Origin: Saccharina japonica
Lineage: Eukaryota > Sar > Phaeophyceae > Laminariales > Laminariaceae
NCBI GenBank assembly: GCA_008828725.1
Contig: MEHQ01003689.1
Location: 70,310 to 134,309 of the forward strand
Direction of reading: 5' to 3'
DNA: 64,000 nucleotides
In this document: positions 1 through 12,800 of the stretch, in pieces
Layout of the letters: each line of letters opens with the position of its first letter
How positions within the stretch are numbered: the first letter of the stretch is position 1
The notes under the pieces: model-generated
What the model was told of the DNA's origin: nothing
Databases searched by the model: none
The model's input: only the letters and a program-made list of their open reading frames with translations
Made by a program: the position numbers and the translations under genes

Positions 1-780
1 CGAACGCGTCAAAAAATATTGAACACGTTAAACGGGTCATGGTATAGGACACTCCCTACGGTAGAGGCAGCGCGTTTTGTCTGGAACCGTTCTCTGAATG
101 AGGAGGCGTTCTTTATTCATTTTTGTGTTGCAATGATTTCGTTGTATCGATACGAGTAGGCCATGGGGACTGGTCCTTCGGAATGTATAGCCACTTCTGT
201 TTTCCCTCCAAAATCGTTTTTGTTTGAGCGGGGTTGTAGAGCTTGTCAAGTGTCCACCCTCGAAAACAACCTGGTGCACCTCTATCGTGGCCATGCTTCC
301 TGACATACTGTAATATACTTATACTGGTGCATCCTTACCTGTCGTCCTCAGGTGCTGTGTAAGATCTGTACAGCAGGATCAATGTCGTAGCCTTTGTAGA
401 TTGTGTTTGCCCTCCCTCTGCCCTACCGCATCATCGTTCGTCGGGCTTCGCTGTCTTTCTTTTTTGTCTAACTCACAGTCGGAGTCGGTGTTGTGTGGTG
501 AGGATTGGAGGTCCTGAGGCCCGGAGCCTTTCACCATGCAGCGATGACTCTCACACTTAAATACAATCCTAAAGCAACTAATCGTGCAAGCTCAAGTACT
601 CCCATCAGTGGGTATCACAAATGCATCTTCGGCAGGTAAAACTAAACAACAACAACAACAACAACCAACCAAACACGAAATAGTAATACCCGGGCCACAG
701 CCCGGACGCTAAAGAGAATGCCACGAAACATGTCCCCCGGACTCTCGTCTGGCCCTTGCCGTCGTCGCGAATTTCACAAG
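1..780 (+). other. Intron or flank upstream of exon 1
   Basis: Holds F2 element 53-297 and an (AAC)n run near 645-667. I see no coding exon here; AAA3 exons must lie further left. Confidence 0.7.
53..297 (+). mobile_element. F2 TIR element
   Basis: About 245 bp. CTACGGTAGAGGCAGC at the left pairs with GGTGCACCTCTATCGTGG at the right; internal TCCAAAATCGTTTTT is shared with other copies. Confidence 0.8.
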
Positions 781-870
781 TTCCCGCGGGGAAATGCTCT
801 GCTGCTGGGGGTGGGTGGATCCGGCAAGCAGACCCTCTGCAAGCTCGCCGCTCACATTTCAGGCTGTGAG
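781..870 (+). CDS. Dynein exon 1: AAA4 Walker A
   Basis: Thirty codons with the AAA4 P-loop [15 protein letters not shown] followed by [10 protein letters not shown]. The donor GAG|GTAAGG is strong. The acceptor is less certain: I chose AAG|TTC at 780, giving FPRGN as the first residues, but the frame stays open further upstream. Confidence 0.88.
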
Positions 871-3800
871 GTAAGGGGAAGGAATCTACGCAACCGTGCT
901 ATACCTGGTATATATTACGGGGGGGGCATATATAGTACGATCTAATTTTGCTAGTACATATGGGAAACATGCAGGATTGTGTGTAAACCGTAGGTCCTAT
1001 TTGCTATGGTCCTCCGTGACAACATTCGATAGGGGTCTTATACGAGTATACGTACATACGTGGCACGTTTGGTTTGGCCGAAATAGTCCGCACCAAACGG
1101 TGTCCCTGTGTCCAGGAACTTGCCCACCGTCGTTGGAACTCCCTGTTCGACACATACGCTACTTAAGGTAGAGGTGAATACTTCTTGTTTTTAGTCTGAG
1201 ATTCCTCACTTAACCCCTTGAGAACTGGTCCCACGAATTTGGGGATAAAATACTTGGAATTAAGTGTGGGACGTTTTTTTCAGTTCTGTATGGGTTAAGG
1301 AGCCCTATACTACTAATGAGTCACCCACAATATGCATTGATTTTGTAAAAATATACCATTCAAAGTGCCACTCCGACGAACAACCCCATGAGACGAGGGC
1401 CTACTAGGTATACCGGCGTACAAAGTCGCATCGCAAAACAAAAAGATGACATTCCGATTGTTTTCGGTCAAGAGGCCGTCATTCGGAAGCTATTTTACCC
1501 AAAAAACGAAAAAACGTGCTACGTATGATGCCCCCATCGTAAAAAACCTCATAGGCGTGTTTGGTCACCATGATCGGTTTTCTATCTATGAGGGGCCACG
1601 GGGTATTGTTGTTCGTCGAGTTGGGGGTGCTTTTGATTCAGAAACATGCTTGACTGGGTGACTTACTAACCTACTTAAGGACTTACTTATCCTGCTCAAG
1701 AAGTGCCCTCACGTGAGGAACCCTCGACCCTGCCCACCAAAAATCGAATTGGAAACCCAATTCGGAGTTACAACCGGAATCTCCGTGGGATGGGTAGGTA
1801 CCTTATTTTCTATAACCAGGAAGTGTTGGGGTAGCCACACCTCAGTTGAGGCGTGCTAATCAGTCCAACCATTGGTTTGAGGTCGAAAGTTCAACCCCCG
1901 CTACATACCGTGGTCTTCCCATGTGTGTACAGGGAGCGTTCAGGAGCCAACATCCCTACCCCCGTGAAACCCGTTTCGCGTTGCCTTATGTGTCCATTGC
2001 CCCCACCACCACCGCCACATCATCCATTTGCAAGGACTTATGAAAAATGTGCTGAACGCCGTTAGACAAGCGGTGCGTGGTAGGATGCATCTCACTCTAC
2101 GAGTATACGTGCGGACTCGTGAAACATCGCTTACCGCTACGTACGCGCTTTCGTGCAAGCATATGCCCATCCCGACATTTCCAGAGACTATTCGAGGGTC
2201 TATGACCATACGACGACAAACCATGCATGACACTGAGCACACCACCTCGCCTTCTTCCATGCGCGCGTACAGGTGTCGGAGATCGCTGTGACGAGCGAAT
2301 ACGGAGTGGCGGACCTGAGGGCGGAGCTGAAAGAGCTCTACCGAAAGGCTGGCGTTAAGCCCGCTCTGCCGCTCGTCTTCATGCTGACAGACTCGCAGGT
2401 GCGATAAAGGCGGCGACTAGAGCGTGACCAAAGGGTACGGTATTGGGAGGGGGGGCTGGTGTGCGGTAGGGTAGGGGTGGGATCGGGTGGGGTCGGGATG
2501 GGTCCAATGTTTGATCCCATGCCGGTTCGTGCCAGCGTATCTAGCTTAGAAAAATGCATATAGCCGCTCGCGCCAGGGACCTTGAGCCGCTGAAAGAGTA
2601 AGCTCTAATGGTGGTCCTCCATTTTATACTACGCGTACGTATCTTTGGCCCAAGCTTGACGAAACTGTTGAGGGGAACACCAAACCGAGACCGTATCAAA
2701 AGCGACACATTTCTTCGTTCATCTCCCACTGGATCCCGCCGAGGATAATGGTAGATATATATATACTCTCCTTCGCCGGTGATACGCGGAATTTGCACAC
2801 CGCAACGAACCACACGCGATCACATGTATCCGCGCCGATAGATACTCTGCACATATGTCAGTTGTTGCGCCGACTGATTTTTGCCTTGGCCACACTTTGT
2901 GCCGGCAGGTCTCGTTGACACGTTGATATTGTATGCGCTCGATGCACTGTGGTGCACTCATCACGACAGGCGCTGACACTCTTCTCGAAAAACGATTGCC
3001 GCGGTGGCGGGGGTCGGAGAAACTTCATTTTTTTGCATAGCCGTACAGTAGTAGTATGACCATAGACCCTCGCAGGGGGGTGGAGCTGTGCTGTAGTACT
3101 GAGTAAGATTGTTTGGGGGGTTTCTTGCCGACCGTGCTCCTTTCCGTTGCTCGTCGTTGCGTTAGAGTCTCTGTGCTGTGTTTTCTCCTGTTATCTCTAT
3201 TGGCAAGGCGTTTTACCGTAGGGGTGGGGGGATTTTTAAGCGGAGACCTTTCTCACTTGGCTGGGTTCCTTAATAACGCAACTACCCCACCAAGACTTGC
3301 GGAGTTCTATTTGTGCTATGAGTACGCACCCTGGTATACAATGTTTGTGTATTCGGTATTGGTAAGGAGTCCGTGTGTGGATTCGTTCGTCGGGTTGACC
3401 TCAAGACGCTAGACACTTTTCGGTATAGTTCATGGTCGCGTTGCCAAGCATACTACTTCTCTTTTCTCTCTCATGTGCTCGCACTCGGTTCACCATCATC
3501 GCTCTTGCCGCGACACGATTGGTATAGTTGGTCAAACAGATGGTGGGGTCTGCGCACCGTAGTAGTTTGCATCTGCCGGCCATCCTTGCGTCAGAACAAT
3601 CTGATTGTTGCTCTCGCTGATCACCACGTCCTCCAATACGCGGGCCGGTCGTTTCACAGCAACCATCTTCTCTCTTGCCAACATGTGGTTCGTTCGTTGC
3701 CCATAAACCAGATTGTTGACGAGCGGTTTCTGGTGTACGTGAACGATCTTCTCACGTCCGGCGTCATCCCGGACCTGTTCACAAAGGACGAATTCGACGC

Positions 3801-6800
3801 TATATTCCAGGCGATACGGATAGCCGCTAAGTCGGCGGGCGTGCCAGATGTTCGTGACAGCCTCATGCAGTTCTTCGTTGACAGGTTCGAACTTGCAGCT
3901 ACAGTAGATATACTGTAGGTAGGTGCGTGTTGTTCATGTTTGGGAGTTACATGCGTCGATGCTCCGCAGTAGCAGCAGCAGCAGCAGCATCAGCATCAGC
4001 AGCAGCAGCAGCAGCAGCAGCAGCAAAGTCTACGAATGACGTAAAGACGTCGCATCGCGGTTGCTGCAGAGAACTCGCTTAAACGAAAAAAAGTCGGCTT
4101 ACATAAAATATTTACTCTACCCTTCGCATCAAGTGCAGTTCTGCAATACCCTTGCAGTTGATACATCCAAGAGCCCACTCGCCCCACGCTCTTCCGCGTT
4201 TTGGGATAGGAAAGGGCACTCGGTCACCAACGCTCGCCACCCGAGAGGATCCTCGAATATAGTCGAAGCCTCTCGGCTATTCGCGAAGACACCTTCGATT
4301 GCCAATGCCGCACAAACGGAATAATGATAATTGGTCAGCTACAGAGATATCACATAGCGCACCGTTGCGAATGGGTGCGTGGAGATGCGATGGCACCTCA
4401 TCTCGTTCGAAAACGCCCGTTGTTGTGTTTGAAATATACGCGCGTGCGGGCCGTCTATCTGCGAGATAAAACGCACACCGACTACCGTAGGGGTAGGGAT
4501 GGGAAGGAAATCCCGAATAGAAACCACTTGTTTGCGGTTTACGAAATATATGGGTTTCGGCCCTGCTGAAATGAGCATGTAACGACGGAACTGCTGGCGC
4601 CGACACGCTTTGGTGAACAATTCATCCGTTGTCAATCGAGCCTGGGCCGCCCCGTGTTTTAGGTCGAGATGGGAACGCCTCGTGGAAACCCGTTTTAAAC
4701 CCCAAAGCCAAGCATGTGCTACGGTAGGTAGGGTAAGCACCTATTTGTTCCGGGGTTCCTCCTGTCTTAAGAAGGCTCAACCGTATATACCCCCCAAAAC
4801 AATACTGATTTTCATTGCAAATAACCTGGCATTTTTCGAATGAGACCGCAAGAACAAAATGGCCGAACAAAGTCTACCCCCTACCATGACACGCGTCTCC
4901 GGTAGAGGTCGCAGTTAAGCCGGAGCTGAATATCCGGAGTTCGAACGGTCTTCACGGCTGACTCTCCGCACTCTACACACTTCTTCGTTGTGGTACTCGT
5001 TTCGCTCAGAGTTCGGGCAAACCTTCACGTGGTGCTCTGCTTTTCTCCCGTGGGGGACGCCTTCCGCTCGCGCTGCCGGAGATTCCCGGGGCTGATCAAC
5101 TGCACCCAGATAGACCTGTTCCGGCCCTGGCCAAGGGACGCCCTCGTCAAGGTCTCGCTTTGGTTTCTCGAGGATATGGAGCTCGGGGACGACGAGGTGG
5201 GCTTGGCGCTTTGCTGCGGTAGGGATATACTGTAGCACCTGAGCTTTACATTTGCGTCCTCGCGAAAGGAGATCTATATTCCACGTTCACCCAACAATGG
5301 ACTTTGTGAAGACGCGCTCCAGAAAAGTTAGCCCACTGCATAGTTGGGGTGTTCCACGTGTAACCTCGAAAACGAAAAGATTGATCGGATCCAACATTTT
5401 GTGGATAGCAAGTTCCCCCGGTTGAGCGAGGAGCTCCGTCTGCGAGAAATAGGCACGTAGACTATAACTATCAAGCCCCGTAGTGTACTTCCCACGGCTT
5501 CTTGATCTCGCTCTGCCCTGCTCCACTCCACTCAATTGACGAGTGCCGCCTTTGATAAACAAAACATGTTTCGGGAATAAACTATTGCAAACCCTTTCCT
5601 CTCGTATCACGGCCTTTCTTGCCGCTCTGCTCTGCTCTGCTATGCTCTGCTCTGCTATATGCTCTGCTATGCTCCTCTCCGCTCTTCTTCATTATGTACA
5701 CCGCCGTTGTGTTTGTGCTTACTCGTTCACGCCAGACGAAGGAAAACATTGCGCATCACATGGCCGAGGTGCACGGCTCGGTAGGCGAGGTGAGCTCACA
5801 GGGGATTCGGTTGCATGCTATCGTAGTGCCCTAGGTGGTGCGCCGTGAAAGCTGATTTTGACGAGGCACTCCGCTTGAGAGGAGAGTTCTGTGTACCCGG
5901 CCCAAACTCTCGGTGCTTCGTTCTGTGAGGCTCCTTACGAGAGGGACTCTGTCTACCCCCCCTCCTCGCCCCCCCATGGAAAACAAACAAACAAACTTTG
6001 CCTTTGGCAATCAGGCTGCGGCACATTGTGTGTCAGGTGGCAAACGCAACAAGAACAAGGTTACGGATGTTGAGCCCGACGCAGTCGCGCCATACACAGC
6101 AGTCGGAACATGTACATGCATACCAGTGGGCTTCCCTTCTGACGTTGATTATTCCCGTTGGTTTTTCTTCTTTGTGTTTTTTCCGGGAATGTGGAGAGAA
6201 ATGGTTATGATGAGTGATCGATGTTCAAGTTCGCGCAGCTGTACAGCAGTGTTGAGAATAGTGGGCATAACAACATTAAGCGGTATGGCACCTATATGGC
6301 TATATGGGATACAAACCGTCGTAGGTACTGGCTCAGGTGGAGATATGTAATTCGTCTCATGCCTGGCCGTAGTCGTATGACGCGGGGGGTGAATCCAGAG
6401 AAACCTGTGGTTCGATGTAAACAACGAAGTTTTCGCCGGGGTTAACGACGGAAAGGGCGATATAACTTTCAAGCGACTCGGTGAACAACCGCGCGGGAGC
6501 CTCAAAGAATGAACAAGTCGGTGTATGTTTTTGTCAATGGATCTCGACCTGCCCCGCCCAGGCATTGTACGTAGGGATCCGGGGGTCGATGGTTATGTGA
6601 CTACTGTACGGCCATGCATGGCATACACCCCGCCTCTCCCTCTGTCGAAACCCACCTTCAACTTGGTTCTAAGGAGGCGTCCCAGCGAGTTCTGGAGAAC
6701 ACTGCAGGGATGTAAAGGTCTATAGTCATACGACTACGGCTAAAGCACGCCATGAGTACACCCCCCTCCCCCCCCCCTCCCGCCAGTACACGCTCCGTCT

Positions 6801-9800
6801 CGAAAGGAATGCGTGGTAAATGGTCAAATTGCTTTTGAACCATTCACAGAACAGATTAGTACGCCCCCGGTCCTTGCCTTGAACGCGGTCCTAATCAGGT
6901 GTCCCAGCGGTTTCTGGAGGATGAAGGGCGGTACAACTACACCACACCCAAGAGCTTCCTGGAGCTGATCGACTTCTACAAGGAGCTCTTGAGGAAGAAG
7001 CAGGGGGAGCTGGACGGAAACATCAACCGCCTCGCGAACGGCCTGGAAACCCTGAAGAAAACCAACGGCGACGTGCAGGTCAGTAGGCGTCCTCAACCTC
7101 GGGAAACACATGCCTATTATAGTACCCAGATAAAGTGACAAACATGTACTATAGGAAGTATACTGCGATAATTTCGAAGGGGTTTCCATGCTTGTGGATG
7201 CCTATGTTTTGTTTTTTATGACATAATAATCGCGAAGGGGGGGGGGGGGCTTGATTAATATAAATCGTTGCTATGTACGGGGGACCATGTTAAATAGAAC
7301 CAAATATTGCTATTAATAGTAAAACTAGTTACATATATAGGTTTTGTGTGTACCGTAGGTCCTATTTACTACATTAGCCCACCCCGTAATATTTGCCTTT
7401 TAGAGGTATCACCTAATTTTTCGGGGGCGCCTCCCTTGAGGGACTCCATACTATCACTAAGTAAAAACTGTTTTTTTTTTTAATCAAATTCAATCGTTTC
7501 ACCCGATTGATTGTCTTATAGGGGTTTCGGGGGGAAACTTGGCGATACGTAGTGACGATTTAATATCAGGGGTTGGTGAAGGAACATGTAATTGGTGTCT
7601 GAGTGACATGGAAGGAGACGGATGCTACGGTACAGGTGCCAGGTTTGTTTTCTCAGCCTGACAAATGAGGAGCTCTATACTAATATATATTACATATTAA
7701 TAGTAAGTACCAAAAAACTGATTTTATGGGAAATTAGAAGTGCTCGTACCCAATGAGCAATAATCAAGCATATACTATGAATACATAACGTGTTTGGGCT
7801 AAGGAGCCAAAAACGCGGGAGGCCTGAGAAAAGGTTGGGTGTTACTCGGTGTGACTCCCACCGTAGCGTCCCAAAGAGGATTACACGCAATCGACAAGTC
7901 CAAGCAATCATGGCTTGGCTATAAATGGCGGGGGCGTAAACAAACAAACCACTCCACGCATCGGGAGATTATTGATTGTTCACTTCATATTCTCCGTTAT
8001 TCAGGGTTGATATATTCCTGGATTACACGATCTAGCTCATGTTGCAGGATACGCGCCGTGTACTCCGTACAGGGAGAGCAGGACGGAAAGGAAACACTTC
8101 TCCTGATTTCGGTTCGTACTGTGCATACCCCCCGCACAGCACCTCACAGCAGCAGGTTTGGGTTTCTACACCGACGCCCTCTCAACAACCAAAGAATCAG
8201 TCACCTTTCCGTTTTTCTCCCGCTGCACGGTACGACGTGAACGAGTGTAGACCTTGAGGGACGATCTGAAGCTCAAGATGAAGGAGGTCGAGGCAAAGAA
8301 GCAGGGGACGGAGCAGCTGCTAGAGGAGATGGGAGTTCAACGCTCGGAGGCGGAGGCCCAACAAGTAAGTGCATGCCACATAACAGAAGAATACAACGGG
8401 TTATCGAACGCACAGATTAAACGACATTCACGCTCGATCGCGTAGATTCTTGTGGCTATCAACTAGAAACGTGTTGTTTACACAAGAAAACAACAATCTG
8501 AGGTTTTTCTGCAGAGATGGAATGTTTCACTGACAACAGAGATAGAAAACGCACAACACATGGTTAAGGTTGGAGGCAAGTTGAAGAAAGAGAGTGGGAA
8601 TGGGGAGACCTATGCACCTGCCCGAAAAATATGAAGGCAAGCACGGAGGGGGGGGGTGGGGGGGCTGTGAGCACGGCCTGTACAGAATGTCGCTGAAAAC
8701 TATTTGAAACACCACAGGAGTTGAGCTGAAAACTAAACGCGATGGTGAAAAAAGCGAGACTGTTACGGGAGGCCATAGTAAGTAGTACCTACGCTGAAGA
8801 CAAAAAATCTGCAAATTTTCATGTTTTTACAATATTTGGTCCTATCTGCTTTAGGGCCCGTATTAACGAGTATAAAATAAATTCAATTTGGAAAAATAAA
8901 AATAAAAATTCGCTTTTCATTGGTCAACACACGCACCAGCACCAATTTTTATGCCCCAAGATCCTAATCTTTGGTGCTGGTGCGTGTGTTGACCAATGAA
9001 AAGCGGATTTGAATTAAAAAAATTCCAAATTGATTTTTTTTCTTCTTCGTTAAAACGGGCCCTTAGTCCCCCAAACACCGAGGTTTACGATAAAAATGGG
9101 AGTTCAACCCAATGGCCTCGTAGGCGTGCAGCGAATAACACGCGAAAAACCCTCCCCACGGAAGGGGAGGTGCCCCGTTCGGCTTAGGTATGGTTTCGGT
9201 ATGGAGCGCATATCACTTTTTCATTGGTCGGGCTACGCGAGAAAACTTTATGTGGAGTCCGTGTTTGGAGGGGGGGGGTGAGATACTGAGCTCCTGCCTC
9301 ATGTGAGGAGCTCAGAAACTAAGCCATCACCCTTGTAAGTGGGCATTACTCGAAGCATGAGTGGTGTTCGACGGATAAGGCATGCCTTGTTAGGCGTATG
9401 CCTTATTGGGTAGAACTCCTCGGTTAAGGAGCCCCACACAGTCAAACCCTATTTCACCAAAACCCGTTTCTCCCGGTCGTAGCATGCGTCTCGCTCACTG
9501 CCCAAATCGCGCGCAAGACGAACGTTCCCGTTCCACCGCCTTTTCGTTGTGAAAACCCTTTCATAATAGTCCAATTGCGTTGTTGAAGCTATAACAATCA
9601 GGCCCGGTACTGCTGTGTTTGCTTGCTCTGTCGATCTGCCGTGGATATCAGGCGATCGCCGATGTAGAGAAGTCCAAAGCCGATCTCGCCGCCAGCAATG
9701 CCCGGACGATCGAACTAGAGGTGAGAGGGAGAACGTTTGGAGGGGGCGGGTAAATAGAAGGCGGGTGGATGGGTTAGTAGAGGGAGGGGGTCGTGTTATT

Positions 9801-12800
9801 GCATGGCCGAAATTGCATGGCCACTGCCCTTCGCATCCTGACAATGGCGGGATGAAACAAGTCGGGGTTTGACCGACAAGCCACGCGGGGCTTGCATCAA
9901 GCGCGAAGTGCCGGGAGGTGAATCTAGCGTTTACTCAATATTATGTTGCGCCTCGACACGCTTATTTTATACCTCAGTAAAATCTGGGGAGACGAGGGGC
10001 ATTCGTCCAAACAAATACACAAGGGGCATGCGTCCAAAAAGGAAACCATTCGGCGATATGCAATGCCGCTGTTGAGGAAGGATGATTGCATGGCGGCCCT
10101 GCGCCGCGGGACCAATCACCCACTGGGGCCAATCCATTCTGATGCCGTGATACAGACCACTTTGACCAGGCGTCGCTTGCTTGCTTGATGGTAGAGGGAG
10201 CTGGCAATGACGAAACTGGCGATGTTGTGTCGTTTAAGTTCGCCCAAAATATGATCCGCCTCGGAACGAATCAGCATGCGGGGGGATGGGGGGAGGGCTA
10301 TCCACGATGCCGTGATACGAGTTGGTTTGGCTGGGTATCGCCTTGTTTGCGTGGTATGTCAGGCGGAGATGGCACTGGTGGTGGCGAAACCGTTATTGTA
10401 GCGGTTAAAAACTTTCTCTTCAGCCCCAGGAACAGTTCATTGGCTCGGATGTGATCACCGTGATATTTGAACAATCCACACTGTCGTGTTACGAAATTAT
10501 TTGGCGAGGCGTCGCTTCTTTGCGTGGTGGGTCAGGCTCGAGATGAAACTGGAAATGGACAAACTGGAAGAAACGTTTTTGGTCGTTACTATTTCCCGTT
10601 TTACGCCCCTTGAACGAATGCTCATTAACTCGGCCTTTTGAAATATTCGATGTCGTGCTTGGAACGGTTGACATGCGTCACGATTGTTTCGATTCACCGA
10701 AACAAGTATGACCGACGGAGGCTAATCGAAACTGAAAAGGGTTCCCATTCAACGCCGTTGGAGTACTATAAATCTGTTACAACGCTCGCTACAAGTACTT
10801 GTACATCGTGCGGTCATGAATGACGTGAGCCGCGCACCCCCCCGCCCCCCCCCGCCCAGTCCCGTGTCTCTCTCTAGGTTACGATATTGATTAATGTATC
10901 GTTCGTGCGTCAGGGGGCAAAGAGGGATAGCTCCTAACCGGAGTTAATGTTAGCTCGGAACGTTCACGGTGCCCTGCTACCATATGATGCGTCTGTTTTG
11001 ACCTGGCGTGGGCGTGTGCGTGCGCGTGTCGCTTCGTTTTTGGGGTGGATTGGGTAAGGCGGAGATGGAACTGGCGGTGGCGAAACCGGCGCTGTTGGCG
11101 GCTCAGGAAGCGGTAAACTGTCTCGACAAAGCGAGCTTGACGGAGCTCAAGAGCTTTAGCAAGGTCAGCTGCACGTGACCAAAAAGGCAGTAGTTGTTGT
11201 TTTTGCCTTCGGTCGGTTAAATGCGAACCGTCCCCTCCCCCCCTCCCCCCCGCTCCCTATTGCTTCGGGTTTCCAATGAGGTTTCCTTTAAAATGGTACC
11301 ACGCTGGGTGGAAAAATAAGGACCGGTTATGCATTATCATAAACACTAAACGGTCCTTACATTTGTGTCAAGAGAGGGGTGAGTCAATAAGGTTCACCCC
11401 TATGAGGTGTACTGTCGTGGCGGGGATGAATCGCGTCCCAATGTCATCGCATGGGAAGACCAGGTAATTTGACTGACGTCCCTCGTCCGGAGGGCTCGAG
11501 ATAAGGTCGATGTACAAGCTTCAATACCGACGATCCGTACGCGCACACGAACCAGCAACAAACAGTATAGTTGGCAAATCCATATGTATCGTTTTACTTG
11601 ATAGCAAGGGTGAGCCGTCAACTTATCTGGGGCAACCCCGATGAAACTCCCGCTCGATCCAAAATACCTTTAGTCGCGCCGAGCCAATCCGCGGGGGGTC
11701 TAGGATGTTGTGGGAAGTGACCGTTCCTGATTCTTCTACTCGAACTATTTGCATAACAAACAGCTGGGACATGCCACGCTGTTGAAATCCCTAGCGCATT
11801 CGGTGCCTGGAAGCAACTAGTTGGCATGTCATGCCCGAGTATCAAATAAATACCCTCTACAAGGAAGCTTGGCATTGGGGAACGGCTGAGTTAGGGCAGA
11901 TCGCATGAGATAGCTGGCGGTGTCGCCGTGGGCTCGAAGGGGGTAAAGCCGCTAGCTCTACTTCTCCGTTTAGTGCTTTCAGCAGAAACCCAAAGGCCGG
12001 GCCTGATAACATTGACGATGTGGCTCAAATACTTCACCTGGGCCTCGTACGCATGATCCATCCCCCACATAACTGTCGCGTGTCGGCCTTGCCATCGCTG
12101 GGGGTGAAACCACGCATATGCAATAGCTACCCCCCTCCCTACGCACCCATTATCCCGCTTTAGCCACCATACTGCCTCGTGTTGGTCGATACAGCCGTCT
12201 CTGGGCTGAAACCGAGCATATGTATACAGACAGCCATCCCTCATAAGACCGCTATGGTCAAAATTCACCATGCCACCGCTACGATTCCGCGTCTGTCGCA
12301 CCAGCAGTCGCAGGGGTTCAAAACATGCCCCTGAAATGTAGAACCCCCCCCCGCGATTGATGCTCGCAAATATCTGCCTGGTCGGTGAAAACCCCGACAT
12401 GCTCCGTCCCGGCATTGTAGGGATGCGAGGGTCTATAGTCATACGACTGCGGCTATGCATGGATATGAAGTACACCCCCCCCCTATTTCGCCGCCATCAC
12501 TACCAACACCACCAACACCAACATCGGCACCACCAACACACACCACCAACACTGTCGCGCGTCGATCATCGCAGCCGCCGCCGGGGGTTGACCTGGTGAC
12601 GACGGCGCTCCTGATCATGATCAAGCTGGAGAAGAAAAACTTCAGCTGGGAGAACGCGAAGAAGATGATGGCTAAGGTGGACGCTTTCAAGGAACAGCTC
12701 GAGGAGTACCGAGGGGAAGACGTGCCCGAGGTCTGTGCAATCAGTCGTTGCTGGGAAACTTAGTACAGCCTGTCTCACCGTGGAGGAAGCAAGTTTGGTT

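Larger units (their letters stand above)
9721..11058 (+). other. Intron 8
   Basis: Largely made of three decayed copies of exon 9 with its flank (10130-10570). No intact coding segment besides these. Confidence 0.8.

Noticed and set aside
8742..8778. Possible extra stalk exon ([12 protein letters not shown] before GTAAGT)
   Set aside because: No acceptor gives the right phase without a stop, and exons 7, 8 and 9 already give the usual stalk length.
11891..12475. 194-codon minus-strand gene
   Set aside because: No recognisable domain and it overlaps dispersed repeat F6.
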